Source: Diadema setosum
Taxonomy: Eukaryota; Echinodermata; Echinoidea; Diadematoida; Diadematidae
Length of the DNA stretch: 64,000 nucleotides
Assembly: GCA_033980235.1 (NCBI GenBank)
Contig: CM067075.1
Location: 11,320,292 to 11,384,291, forward strand
Direction: 5' to 3'
The position numbers and the translations under genes were made by a program. A model generated the notes under the pieces. It worked only from the letters and a program-made list of their open reading frames with translations. It made no database searches and was not told the DNA's origin. This document shows, one piece after another, positions 31,905-43,971 of this stretch. Every line of letters begins with the position of its first letter. Positions within the stretch are counted from its first letter, which is position 1.

Positions 31905-32930
31905 TGGAAAGACTACTTTTGTTACAGAAAAAAAAAAAGCTCTTCGTATCATTTGCAATGAGTCGTGGAGAAGTCACACTGATGAGTTATTTCATGAAAA
32001 CAACATCTTAAAGGTAAAGGATTTGTATTTTCTACACCTAGGACAATTCATGTACAAACTTACCAATAATTCTCTCCCATTTGTGTTTGAGTCCATTTTC
32101 ACTAAAAATAGATCTGTTCATTTCTATCCTACCCGGCAATCCAACTGATTTCGTTTGCCATTAACTATAGGACTATGTTTGCTAAATCTATATTTTCTTT
32201 TACTGGCCCCAAATTTTGGAACTCTCTCGATAATAGTATGAAACAAGTTTTAAGTTTAAACACATTCACATTCAAACTCAAGAAGTTGTTCATAAATTCC
32301 TATATAGTTGAATGAGTTATATTTTAGTTTGCCTTAATTTTGAGCTTTCTTTTTTATTCGTTATACTCATTCTTTTATTTTATCTATTTGTTTCCTACAT
32401 TATGTACATAATTATACCCCGGTGATCCATCGCACCATGTGCCTCGCGTGTGCTGGTATAGACCCTTCATCTCTTCTCCTTTCTCGCCTTTTTCCTGTCC
32501 TCTTTTCTCTTTCTGTTTCTTCTTTCAAAATAATTCCCTCATTTCTTCTTTTTCCTTCACTGTGTTCTGTTTTTCTCTCTCTATCTTTCTCTTTACAAGA
32601 GAGGTTGTTTGTGTCCGTCTGTTTGTTTGTTTGTTTGTTTGTATAGGACTGTATGTGTTGTGCACCTTTTATATTATGTCTAGCAAATTGCTTTTTGATT
32701 TTATTTAGTCTTTTTGCCCACGAGGAGACTGCAAAATACAAGCTCAGCTTTTTTTAGCATGTCTCCTCCATTTCCTGTAACTTTAGTTTTAATTTAATTT
32801 TCATTTGCTTTTGTGATGCGTAGTATTGTTAACTTCACCTATTTTTCTTTGTTACTACATTGTATTGATGTTGTATTATTTTGTGTATGAAAATGTTGTT
32901 GGAAATGAAATAAATGAAATGAAATGAAAT
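31905..32930 (+). mobile_element. 5'-truncated LINE (CR1/L2-like), C-terminus and 3' UTR
   Basis: Sequence from 31905 encodes, with frame breaks, LQKKKALRIICNESW, LGQFMYKLTNNSLPFVFE, FYPTRQSN, FWNSLDNS and FKLKKLFIN up to about 32322. This is the same C-terminal signature as the LINEs at 13.7 and 19.9 kb. A T-rich 3' UTR follows and ends in (AAATG)n at 32901-32928. It is too short to be active. Confidence 0.75.
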
Positions 32931-33270
32931 ACCAAGTTGTTGTTTTTTTTGACACACAATTTAATTTTCATTTCAAGAATACTTGATAAAGGGCGAGGAG
33001 CCCGAAAATTTGGGTGTCAAAAACAAACTGTTGGCAGTGAGAGCATGAGGTTGAGTTCTGTTTTATTTTTTACATTATTGTACCAACACGTGGACGAGAA
33101 TTTACTCAATAAACAGCTGATAAACATATAGGTGCTTAAATACTTATTGGATGAAAAATGTTTGGCTTCTGCGGTATTCCTTTAACTCCTTCCCCGATAT
33201 CTATTTATCACGAACCGACGCAGAACATTCAATTTTTGTTTTGTTTAAACACATAATATTTCGGGTGCAC
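32931..33270. other. Spacer with no supported gene
   Basis: AT-rich; no supported gene or structure. Confidence 0.4.
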
Positions 33271-33274
33271 GTCA

Positions 33275-33335
33275 CGAGACCGACACCCACGAGCCATACA
33301 GCCCACAAGTTATACAGCTCACAAGTCATACAGCC
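33275..33335 (-). repeat. Tandem GTCGGTCTCGTGGGCTG-type repeat, locus 2 (reverse)
   Basis: cacgagaccgacacccacga followed by three units of gc-catacagcccacaag type. These are the reverse complement of the arrays at 29.7 and 39.3 kb. Confidence 0.75.
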
Positions 33336-33569
33336 AGTGGCGTACCGTGGGTCAAGACATTGGGGGGGGGGGGGCACCTCGTGGAAAAGTAATTTTGAGG
33401 GTGTGTATGCTTGTGCGTGCGTATGTTTGTATGTGTGTGTGCGCGTGGGTGCGTGCGCTGTCAGTCTGCAAACTTATGGGGACTAAAATACATAACGGAA
33501 TGTAATACATTCCACAGCGCAGTTATTGAGCAACATTGTAAGTTTTCCTTACATTGATTATGGAATGAC

Positions 33570-34600
33570 GGTGTGAAACGACAAATTACTGGCAGCAACG
33601 TCAGGAGAATTGCATAACAACTAAATGCGAGCGAGTGGAGCGTGCGAGCTTGAAAATTTTGACATTTTAGAGTCCCAAAACTGCCGTTTGTAGCTTTTTT
33701 TTTTTTTTGCTTTGGAAATTAAGGGGGATGCACAGGGTGCAACTGCTGGCAATTACAGGCAGCAACATCAGGAGAATGGCATAACGATTAAGTGCGAGCG
33801 AGCGAAGCGAGCGAGCTTGAAAATTTTGACATTTTACAGTCCCAAAACTGCAGTTTGTAGCTATATCTTTTCACTTTGGAAATTAGAGGGGGGGGGGGGG
33901 TGCACCGGGCTCAACTGCTGGCAATTACTGGCAGCAAGATCAGGAGAATGGCATAAGGAATTAAATGCGAGCGAGCGAAGCGAGCGAGCTTGACAATTTC
34001 GTGCAGTCCCAAAACTGCCGTTTGTAGCTATTTTTTTTTATTGGAAATTAAGGGGGGTGGGGGAGACGCACCGGGCACAACTGTTGGCAATTACTGGCAG
34101 CAACATCAGGGGAATGTTATTACAATTAAATGCAAGCGAGCGAAGCGAGCGAGCTTGAACATTTTGACATTTTACAGTCCCCAAACTGCCGTTTGTAGCT
34201 ATATTTTTTCAATTGGAAATAAAAGGGGGGGGGACGCACCGGGCGCAACTGCTTGCAATTACTGGCAGCAACATCAGGGGAGTGGTATAACGATTAAATG
34301 CGAGCGAGCGAAGCGAGCGAGCTGGAAAATTTTGACATTTTACAGTCCCAAAACTGCCGTTTGTAGCTATATTTTTTTTCAATTGGAAATTAAGGGGGGC
34401 GCTCCGGGCGCAACTGCTGGCAATTACTGGCAGCAGCATCAGGAGAATGGCATAACAATTAAATGCGAGCGAGCTTGAAAATTTTGACATTTTACAGTCC
34501 AAAAACTGTCATTTGTAGCTATATTTATTTTGCTTTGGAAATTAAGAGGGGGAGGGAGCGCCGGTGCGCTCCCCCCCCCCCCCCTCCCTGCTGATCCCGC
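33570..34600 (+). repeat. Tandem array of ~165-175 bp units
   Basis: Six units can be counted by the box aaatgcgagcgagcgaagcg (near 33620, 33790, 33965, 34130, 34300 and 34460). Each is followed by ttgaaaattttgacatttta, cccaaaactgccgtttgtag and a T run, then G-rich ggaaattaagggggg and a caactgctggcaattactgg box. ORFs across it are repeat artefacts. A C run (34570-34584) ends the array. Confidence 0.9.
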
Positions 34601-35358
34601 ACTGGTAGTCAAGGATCTCGCTTTATGTTTATGATTGGGGGAGGTATGACCAGTGAAGGGCGTCGAAGTGACCAAAGGGGGGGGGGAAGAAGTCCAAAAT
34701 CTGCACTTTAGAGCATTCCCTAATTGTTTGTGTTAGTGTGTGTGTGATTTACATTATACATGGAAAAGTTAGGAAATAGCCCAATAGCCCAAGTCAAGTC
34801 TTGTCATTGGCAATGCAAGGCATTAAAGACTACTGAGTAGTATGTAAAGCAACACTGCAAAATCAGTGATCTAGCTGTGATATAACGAAGCGTAATGTCC
34901 AAAGGTGTACATTCTACATCGCATTGCGCAACATTGCAGCGACTCCTTTTTGCCGTTCGGATGTTCTGAATACCGTACACTGCGCACATCCTGCTTATAT
35001 TCAGAATGCCAACCAGGAATCACGCTGAATCACAATCTTTTGTCGGCTAGGGGCTTTATGAACAATGTTTTACACTATATACCTCTTTAATGGTTAAAAG
35101 AAATCTTAGAAAATACATGTATCTTATTTCATGATCACCCTTCTATGTCGATTTCAAAAGCAGTTCAGTAATCTTAGAATTACCATATTAATAAGTTCTT
35201 TTTGGTTTTGTTTTTTTTTTTTTTTTTACCAGCGGATTGGGGGGCACATGCCCCCCCCCCCCCATGCGCACCCATGCGCACTTAAAGATGCCATGGCACC
35301 CTTGTTTGCATGTTAACCCTTTGACCTCTTTTATATATTCCTACTCCCCCCCCCCAAA

Positions 35359-35400
<42 letters not shown>

Positions 35401-35936
35401 CTTCGGTGATTGTTATCATATTCTAGTGGGATCATCGGGAGGCATTTTCTAGAGTGAAAATCGGCATGATTCGAGTATGCTTATGGGTTAAATAGAGAAA
35501 AAACGGCTTGTAAGAAAAATTCTTAATGCAATTCCATCTAATCTCCATAAACAAAGTGGCTACCAAAACCATTACGTTTTTATTCTTGTAGGCGGTTGCT
35601 TGTGGAAAACTCGTCACAGAAGTGGCAAATTAACATCACTTAAATTGCATGATGACAAGGTGGGGGTACAGACAAGAATTTAATACAAGTCAACGAATTA
35701 GGAAGAAAAATAAAGCATATACATTTTTTTTTAATGCAAATACAATACATTGAATGGATGAGAGATAAGTGGTTTTAGCTACTTCACGGATTTTAGGATC
35801 TTATGAGATACTTTGTACTATTATGTCAATCTACATTGGCTCGACGAATCAGATTGTAAAGAAAAAGAATATCACAAAATGAAATGGCAGTAAATGATTA
35901 AAAAAAAGACAATTTTTCATATAGGTCTGTATAATG
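34601..35936. other. Spacer with simple repeats
   Basis: No gene supported. It contains T, C and A runs (35210-35265, 35346-35366) and a (GA)n microsatellite at about 35367-35394. Confidence 0.5.
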
Positions 35937-36299
35937 CACTGTTGGTCATAAAGGTGGAATATTTTTTTCTTCTCAAATTTTAACGGCATATCTATTGCAA
36001 TGTGCTTGGAAAATGACATGTTTGATGTATGTCAATCACTTAATTTTGTTATCATGCCGCTTACACACTTTTACAGTGATTTTGAACAAGTACAGCTGTA
36101 TATCTAAATCATTATAAACTATGGACATAACACAACACTGATAGCATTACAAAGGAAACTATCAATAGAATATTTGTTTTGAATAAAATAATTCAATTTT
36201 CCAGATTACTTATTTGTTCTTGAAATTGACAAGTTGAAATGAAATTTAAGTTATTGTTCGATTTCACTAACATCGGGTACGCCCACCCCGGGTATGTCC

Positions 36300-38451
36300 A
36301 CCCCTATAGCACTAATCAGAGCGCGTAGGCGTTGTAGCAGGCTGTTTATCAGGTTGTTGATGACGTCGACAGGTATGGCTTCCCACTCTTCCCTCAACGC
36401 AGCTGCCAACTCCTGCAGATTTTGAGGAATGACCTCTCAGCCGTTGATGACTCGGCCTTGGGCATCCCATGCATGTTCTATGGGGTTCATATCTGGCGAA
36501 CAAGCTGGCCATGACATCTGCTTATTAAACTCCTCTGCCTCTAGGAATTTTCTAACTGCAGCTGCCCAGAGCGGTCTAGCGTAATATTTTGCAGTCGGAA
36601 ATTATACCCATACACATGTCTAGCGTATGGATGGCAGTGGAACTCCAATTTCTCCCTGTAGATAGCGGCGTTCACTAAATAAGTAAACGCCACTCTTGGT
36701 GCCATCCGGCACCACGAGTGGCGTTTCTCCACCGTAATGGATTCCGGCCCAGACCATCACTGAGCCTCTTCCACCTCGGGTTGTCTGGTGGACACAGTCA
36801 TCCAGAAGGCTTTCCCCAGCTAACGGACGAACTCACTGTCTCCCATCTCTACGGTCAAGGATGAACCGGCTCTCGTCAATGAAGATAACGTGTTGCCAAT
36901 GTCCCAGTTGAAGCATCCTGCTGCCTGGCCTAAAGGAGACGAGCTACCCTGTGGTAAATCGTCAGGCGTGGACATCAGTTCTAACCAATCATCGTAATCG
37001 GTAGCCATTATGTTGTATCAATCTGAGATTGACTGTTGATCTTGAAACGTTGATTCCACGATGTCTCCTCCACAGGCGTTGAAGACGACTCGCGGGTAAC
37101 TTCCGGTTTCTGCGGCTAAGATTCAACAGTTGGCGATCATCTCTTCTTGTTGTCACAGGCGCGGTGGAGCACCCCAATTTACATCTCATTATCGCCCCGT
37201 TCTATTTGAATTTCCAACGGGCATCCACGGCTGCCCGAAACTGTGTGCATAAAAAGGTCAAATCTTTACCTTCTCCTTGTGCCGCTATGCGTGCCGCTAG
37301 TAAACTCAAACTTCCCACACTATCTAAGTTTTTAAAAACCTTCCTTTTGATGAAAAAAATTATGAAATTTGCTGCACTATAACTTGAGATATTAAAGCGT
37401 TTTGAAAATCACCTCTCGCAAAACATGCTCTCTGTTTTTATCCGACTGGATTATGGCCGGGCTCCAATGTGTCCGAAATTGGCAACATAAGTTCATCAGA
37501 CCTCAATCCATATATGGTGAAAGTTTTCGCTTGGTTCCACCTGTACTTTTTGAGAAATCAACTTGTTTCTACAGGGTTTGGAATAGAAAATTATAGTCAG
37601 CAAAACAATTGAAAATGACGTCATTTCTTTTCCCGTAATATTGGGCATGCGTGGTACGTGAGATTCAGGATTTCGTGCTCATTGTTGGTTTGCATGTGAC
37701 GCAGTCAATTTTGCTGAGTGTCGCGCGGCGGTACGGTGACTGCTGAGCTGCTGCCGCGCACGCTGCATGCAGCAATGCGTTGTGTGTGCTGTTACATGCA
37801 ACCCTATACAGTGACGCGATTATATATACATGGGACCGAACTGTACGCTTTGCGTTCGTGTCATTTTTGACATCACCTTCTGTTTTTTTCCGACACAACC
37901 ATGGCCGGGAATATTACGGTATGATATTTAAAATGCAAGCAGATAAATAAATTTCGGTGTACTTTGTTCGAATGGCGCTTTGGTTCCGCATATATTACAC
38001 TTCGTGAAATTTAGGATGATTTTCGAGGCATATTTTTGGTGATTTTGCTCGCCAGGTTTTCGCTAAAATTTCACATTTTATCATTGTCAAATCCTTTAAT
38101 ATGTTATATATGCATATTCGGACATGTTTTCAAATTCAAACTAACTCAATTTTAATCCGAAAATAGGTTTCCTTAAATTGTTATTAGCTTGAGAAGTTGT
38201 TTACTTTTTCTCAACTACGCGAGTACATGTTGTTTACTTTATGCAAATGAGGCTCGGCTGCCGATGGTCAGTCTGGGACGTCCTGGTGATTTCCGTGGCT
38301 GCACATTTTCTCTCTCACGATGACGCTTAAGGATTTTAATGACTGCGCCCTGTGAAATCCCTAGGATTTCTCCTATACGAGTCTGCATGTAGCCCTCATG
38401 CCTAAGCGCCACCACTCTCTCGCGCATTGCCGTCAGCATTGGACCAGGCAT
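36300..38451 (-). pseudogene. Tc1-like transposase, interrupted
   Basis: The ATG at 38451 begins an N-terminal helix-turn-helix (TRIGEILGISQGAVIKILKR) and the GRPRLT hook-like motif. The second helix-turn-helix (SRLQRLWRRHRGINVSRSTV) lies 1.1 kb further on (36989-37150) because of an insertion. The catalytic part follows: first Asp in VIFIDESRF (about 36868), VMVWAGIHYGG, then SPDMNPIEHAW (about 36475-36500) with the second Asp and the Glu. Frameshifts and stops, including TGA near 36438, break it. An intact enzyme would cut and paste the element at TA sites. Confidence 0.85.
37156..38266. mobile_element. 1.1-kb insertion within the Tc1 transposase gene
   Basis: The transposase reading is contiguous up to 38267-38270 and resumes at 37152-37155; gtca occurs at both junctions and may be a 4-bp target duplication. 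The insertion itself has no recognisable coding region or clear inverted ends. Confidence 0.55.
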
Positions 38452-38759
38452 AGTCTAGGGGGACTTTTACCGATTTTTAATGAAAACAGTACAGGAAACT
38501 TGGAAAAAAATAATCTTTTTCTACACGGTGCAAAATCAGCAAAAAAGGCAATATTTCAAGTGCACATGGCTTTATAGGCGGCACAAGGAAACTTCGTTAC
38601 GTAATAACACATTCCTCATCTTCAAATATCACCTGAACAGTGGGGTAACATTACGTTATCAATAACATACCAGCTTGTCTACAGACAGTCTTTGAAAAGC
38701 AAACAAAACGGTCGACTTTTATTCAATACAAAATTATTCCACCTTTTTGAGCAACAGTG

Positions 38760-39190
38760 TATATACAAAATCAATGAATCATTTATTTTTGCTTGTTTTG
38801 CATGTATTCTTTTATTTAAGATTTAACTCTCTTATAGAATTGACGAATGAACAAGTGGAAAAGTTTAGAAGGCAATTTCTTATGCGATTTGCATTATTTT
38901 CACTCGTATTAAACATGTCTTTTATTAATTCATTTGTGTTTTTTGTCTTCTTTTTTTTTTGGGGGGGGGGCATGAAAAATACAATTCTATTTTTCTTATT
39001 GATAACAATGTCGCTCCCTGACAGACCTGCCGCCCTAAAAGTATGTAGAAATACATATTTGATGTCGTTCATATGTAGATGGTTACCATCTTTCCCTTGA
39101 TAGCGTGACGAAATAGCGTCCGCCAGTATGTTATTTTTCCGTTCATGGAACACCCTGTACAGGTAATTGACATGTAGATGGCGCTGTTTA
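38760..39190. other. Spacer with no supported gene
   Basis: AT-rich with T and G runs near 38950-38970. No supported feature. Confidence 0.4.
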
Positions 39191-39194
39191 TCCT

Positions 39195-39437
39195 GTCGGT
39201 CTCGTGGGCCTTCTTTGCCTACTGTCGGTCTCGTGGGCTTTCTTTGCTTAGTGTCGGTCTCGTGGGCTGTGTTTGCTTAGTGTCGGTCTCATGAACCTTT
39301 TGTGCGTAGTGTCGAACTCATGGGCTGTATGACTCCTGAGCCGTATAACTCGTGGGCTGTATGGCTCATGAACCTATCATTGATGTCGGTCTCGTGGACC
39401 GTATGACTCGTGGGTGTCGGTCTCGTGGGATGACCCC
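39195..39437 (+). repeat. Tandem GTCGGTCTCGTGGGCTG-type repeat, locus 3
   Basis: About eight units: gtcggtctcgtgggc with spacers ttctttgcctact, tttctttgcttagt, tgtgtttgcttagt and so on, ending in gtgtcggtctcgtgggatga. The end matches that of locus 1 (29812-29835). Confidence 0.85.
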
Positions 39438-40466
39438 AATATTATGTTGTGCATATGCGAAACTTTTTGTAGAAGTCACTATTTTTGAGTCAATTAAAAG
39501 AAATAGCCACATCCATAGCAGAGAGGAGAGCAGGAGTCAATAGGGGTAGTTGCTGTCGTTGGGGGCGCAATAATGACCATCGTAACATCGTAAATATGTG
39601 ACAAGACAATTTGCTCCTGCGACAATATCATATTGCAGCTCCGGTCATATTATTTTCTCCAAGAACTCTAGGGTGAGGGTTTGGGTTGCGATAGGGTTTT
39701 AGGTTTCGTTTGATGTGGGGACTAGGGTTAGGCAGAATCTATGTGTGGCTTAGCGTGCAAATATTCAATGGAAGCAATTTGTCGCAGAAGCAAATGTCAC
39801 GCATCCTTGTAAATCACAAGTAACGTAATTTCAGTAAGCAAAGTCTATTAAGGGAGAATGAGGGGGGGGGGGGGAGGAACGTCCCTTTTGTGACAACTTG
39901 AATGGGTGATGTAACTGTAACCAATCTTATCCTATTTCTTTCAACCATGTTTAAATAAGAGGAAGACTTAGCTTCAACAAACATGGTTGTGTATGTGGAT
40001 TTAGCGACAACTGTAAAGAGAATAGTGAAACGCATCTGTTTGAAGAAAATCGGAAAAAAATAAATTAACATTTTTTTACTTAAAACGGTTTTAGTTACCC
40101 TAAGCTCCATCAGAGTCAGAATCGTGCAACCGGTTGCTATGTCACGATGTAGTGATCTTAAAGCCATTATTTACCGTTGCAGAAAAAACAAAAACCCAGC
40201 ATTAGTACTTCAAAATATTTCTAAAATGTGAGTTAGGGATAGAAACAACCAGTGTAATAAAGTCAATCATCAATAATCAGCGTTAAGTTATGTTAAATTT
40301 ACCAAATGTGAACAACAGTTATCATAAAATTGTTTTCACACTAAATCGTTTACAGGACTGGTTCAGTGAGAAAAATAGTGATATCTGTTTATATTGTAGG
40401 CTTTACTGCAAAAAAAAAATGGTAGGATGTTTTGTGATACAACTGACCTATAATAAGCATCAACTA
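39438..40466. other. Spacer; degenerate TTAGGG-like patch
   Basis: No gene. At 39668-39735 there are degenerate units such as ctagggtgagggtttgggtt and ctagggttagg, too irregular to call telomeric. A G run is at 39861-39874. Confidence 0.4.
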
Positions 40467-41592
40467 GAAATGTCGCTAAGGCGACCGGTATGCCTCCGCC
40501 ATAATGCACGATTCTCCTAATAGGTCTATAGTACATGTAGACAATGTGTGATTACATTTTCACAAAATTGGCAAAATATTAAAATGACAAGTTTGTCACA
40601 AATGTGTTGAATGTTCACCTTCCTTGACCTAGGTTTAATTGGATGAATAGGAGAGCATGTACTTGGGGATTTAAAGACTTTAACTTGACTTTGACCCATT
40701 CATAAGTTTATGCATTGAGTAATTTTCAAGGTATGGAGAAAAAGTGCAATTTCTATAATGAAAAGTTCATTGTTACCATTTTCATCTGGCCTTTGACCCT
40801 AAAATTCATAGGATAATCACTGTCAGGCACAACATGCATAAATATGAAATAAGTTTCAAGATAACTTGAGCCACTTCTGAGATATGGAGGAAAAAGTTAG
40901 TTCAGCACTTTCCCTTGATCTTTGACCTTTTGACCTTTGAGGCAAAAAAAAAAAGAAGAAAAAAGAAAGCTTCCAGAGAATCTCTATTAGGTTATACATG
41001 CATACACCAAGTGTAAAAAAAGATAATCCTGCTGGTATTGCATAAATATGAGGGAAATAGTAAAATTTTGAAGTGTTGCCCTTGACCTTTGACCCCTGAC
41101 CTTTGACCCATGAACCCTAAATTCTCTAGATATTCACTGCCAGTCAGTACATGTATATATACTATTGAACAATTTCCAAGATACAGAGAAAAAAGTTAAG
41201 TTTTCATATTTTTACTTGACCTTTTGACCTTTGACCTTTGACCTCATGACCCCAAACTTTCAACAAAGAATCTTATTTGGGTAAGAAAATATCTTCAGGC
41301 ATTGCATAGATATGGTGGAAATAGTGAAATTTTACGTATTTGACCTTGACCTTTTGACCTTTGACCTTGAGCATGTGCACCCAAAAGTTGATAGGCACAA
41401 CTTCACCCCCTAATACACATACATGCCAAGTTTCATTAGGATACCTCAAAAGGTTTTTTAGTTACGTTGTCCACAAAATTCATTACGGACGGAAGGACGG
41501 ACGGAAGGACGGAGGACGGAAGAAAGGACGGACGGACGGACAACCCGAAAACATAATGCCTCCGGCACCACTTCGTGGCGGAGGCATAAAAA
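40467..41592. repeat. Dispersed TGACCT-rich repeat with complementary ends
   Basis: Left end: ccggtatgcctccgccataa (about 40480-40505). Right end: cataatgcctccggcaccac and gtggcggaggcataaaaa (about 41552-41591), partly inverted. In between, the plus strand repeats tgacctttgacctttgacct in at least six clusters (40620-41370). Near the right end is a (GGAC/GGAAGGAC)n microsatellite at about 41487-41540. Confidence 0.75.
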
Positions 41593-42359
41593 TGTGATAA
41601 CTCGAACATTTTTTCTCTGCTTTTTCACTGCTCCCAATGGTAAATACAGTAGTACCTTTATAAGAATAATTATGAACTTATTTTTTCTTTTGAAAAAAAA
41701 AGGCATTCCCTCTACTTGTACATAACATAACATGATTATGTAAATTTTATTTTTATCCATGTATGCTGAAGGAGCCAAAAAGAGAGCTCTCTTTCGATGT
41801 TACTGAAGACTGGCATGTTTTTCCTCGTCACTCTTTAACAAAAGGAAAACAATGTAATGTTCCGTTTATCGCCTATAGGTTGGGTCTTCGGAAGGAAGTG
41901 CAATTAGGAGGGGAAATATGAAACTCCAGATTCATCTTCTTTTGCTTCCATCACAAGGCGATATGAGGTGAGTAACATTTTGTTTTGTTTTGTTTCGTTT
42001 TTTCTTCTTGTTTTTAATTGGGAAGGACGCCTTGAGGAAGGAAGGCAAGTGTCTGGCTTGGAAGTTTGGAACTCGGCAGTTCCCTTCTTTGATGCCTTCA
42101 GTTTTGGTTTTATAGCTGGGCTGCTGTGACATTTTGTCCTAGATTGAATAAGATTGAAGTGCACGTTGGTAGGTGTAACATTCAAGTGTAGGCCTACTAT
42201 AAAATGTCATGCATCTAACTCTACGCCCACACAGACAACGCATATCCGCAGTGTGTCTATTTCCTGCACGGGCATGTGCTATAGAAATAGATACAAGGAA
42301 AATGTTACAATCAAAAGGTTGCTAGAAATTCAGTATTACTAAAAATCATATATTTCGTT
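41593..42359. other. Spacer with no supported gene
   Basis: AT-rich. A minus-strand ORF at 41904-42185 is K/S/P-rich and overlaps simple T-rich sequence; I do not support it. Confidence 0.4.
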
Positions 42360-43435
42360 TTTTGAGCATTCAACGATAATTTATTGGCTCTTTCCCAATT
42401 ATTCACTTTTTGTAATTCAGTATTTGTAATTCAGTATTGACTTTTTGAACAAGAATATTAACATCATTGTGGGCAAAAAATGCACTGGTATCGTCAGCAA
42501 AATGGATAAAGGACAGTACATCGGATGCCTGACAAAAATCATTAATATAAGCAATAAATAATTGTGGCCCTAATAAACTTCCTTGTGGAACGCCACTAAA
42601 TAATTGTCTTTAATTAAGGAAGATACAATATCCATAACCTCATGCCTATTAGTTGGAGTAAAATAAACAGAAATGGGATTACACTGACCTAAATATTCAG
42701 TAAAATGATGCTCTGACACAGGAATATTTTGTGCGCAATTTTCACCTATCTTTGAAAAATAAGAATTGAAAACATTTGCAATGTGAACAGGGTCACTGAT
42801 GATTTCATCATTCAACTTGATATTATCAATAGCTAAATGTTTACTCGAAACATTCATAGCTTGCTTTAAAACATTCCAAGTGTTTTTCATATCAAACTTA
42901 TTTCTTTGCAATTGCTTAAAATAATATTTTTTTTTCTTTTCAGAACGTAAAATCACAGCTAGAGTATTTTTATATTATGTTTTGATCGCTAATTTTTTTT
43001 CTCCAATTTGTGTCTATAATATAATCGATTTTTCCTGTTAATCGACCGAAGAATTGATTTTGAAATCCACGGTAACCTAGGTGTCTTTTTATAATCTGGT
43101 TTCTTTTTTTTCCTTTTTTTCTTTTTTGCTTTGGAATTACATTATCCAAATGAAAATTAAATGTTTCCATGAAATAATCAAAAGATAAATTGATGTCATT
43201 ACTTTCAAATACTCTTGACCAGTCAGCATTTTCGAGAACCTTAAACGTAAACCAATAACAGAGAATGACTGATCAGCATCAGTCTCAAGAAATAATTCAA
43301 ACTCATCAAAATGTTTCTTCAAACTCCGAATATTTAAATGCAACAAAGAAAATGTATCTTTAGAAAAGCTATTACACATATCTTTGCATTGATTCACAGT
43401 AATATAATTACACGACATATTTTCAGTTAACATTG
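42360..43435 (-). mobile_element. Internally deleted LINE (CR1/L2-like)
   Basis: The minus strand holds the start of an endonuclease (43137-43433: SLLHLNIRSLKKHFDEFELF), an endonuclease-RT linker (42570-42956: FNSYFSKIGENCAQNIPV, then YFTPTNRHEVMDIVSSL) and the RT motif region around 42400-42600 (GVPQGSLLGPQLF, HFADDTSAFF). Most of the endonuclease and the first half of RT are missing, so at least two internal deletions occurred. A 13-bp tandem duplication lies near 42412-42437. Confidence 0.75.
42370..43433 (-). pseudogene. LINE endonuclease-RT remnants
   Basis: See the mobile-element entry for positions. The catalytic FADD is still present (about 42490-42505), but fingers and palm motifs upstream of GVPQG are deleted. 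The family resembles the LINE at 18.5-22 kb (same LNIRS start and the same NYFSKIG-type linker). Confidence 0.75.
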
Positions 43436-43971
43436 TAAGTATACACTCACATACACATCAGTAGTTCCTGTGTAAAGTTCAGGTTTTGTACAGAGGGTTC
43501 AAATTTGACCAAAATCTGGAACCTAACTCTGAAATTGATCATGGATTTCATGAAACTGGTATTGGTTTTCATATTCAAATCACCTCCAACTCAAAACTAA
43601 ATTGTACACTATTTAGCTATTACTCATAGCAATGACAGTTTTATCTGATATATAGTTTTTGAGCTACTAAGCATCAAAAGTGGGAAATTTTTTTGTCACA
43701 CCTAGTATCATTACCAGGTTTGTTTGCCCTGTTATACTTATGCATGTTAATGAATTTCATATATTTCTTTTCTTTTCTCGGGGCGGTAAAGATATTTTTG
43801 TCGTTACTTCATTATTTTCTATTTACAAACATAATGTACGATAAGTATTTTAGGGTCATTGCGATCACATCTGTGTCTGTTTGCTTATAATTTTCGTTCA
43901 CTGAAAAAAAAAAAAAAAAAAAACCAAAGTTCCAAGAGTATGCTGTGGATCATCGCGCTGAGATAGATTGT
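43436..43971. other. Spacer with no supported gene
   Basis: AT-rich, ending with an A run at 43902-43923. Nothing recognised. Confidence 0.4.

Larger units (their letters stand above)
35937..38759 (-). mobile_element. Tc1-like DNA transposon with an internal insertion
   Basis: The ends are inverted: cactgttggtcataaaggtg at 35937 and the reverse complement of cactgttgctcaaaaaggtg ending at 38759. TA follows the right end; the left has TG, probably a mutated TA. A Tc1 transposase reads on the minus strand. Total length 2.8 kb minus the 1.1 kb insertion equals the usual ~1.7 kb of Tc1 elements. Confidence 0.85.

Noticed and set aside
33712..34502. ORFs with repeated ANYWQQHQ/AVCSYIF residues
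   Set aside because: Artefacts of the 165-175 bp tandem array; frames change between units and no start or domain is supported.
39668..39735. Telomere-like TTAGGG sequence
   Set aside because: Units are too irregular (ctagggtgagggtttgggtt and similar) and too few to claim an interstitial telomere.
40467..41592. Regularly spaced tgacctttgacct units considered as a CRISPR-like array
   Set aside because: Spacing is irregular, units are 6-13 bp and the context is an animal dispersed repeat.
41904..42185. Minus-strand 93-codon ORF
   Set aside because: Low-complexity K/S/P composition on the antisense of T-rich DNA; no motif or splice context.
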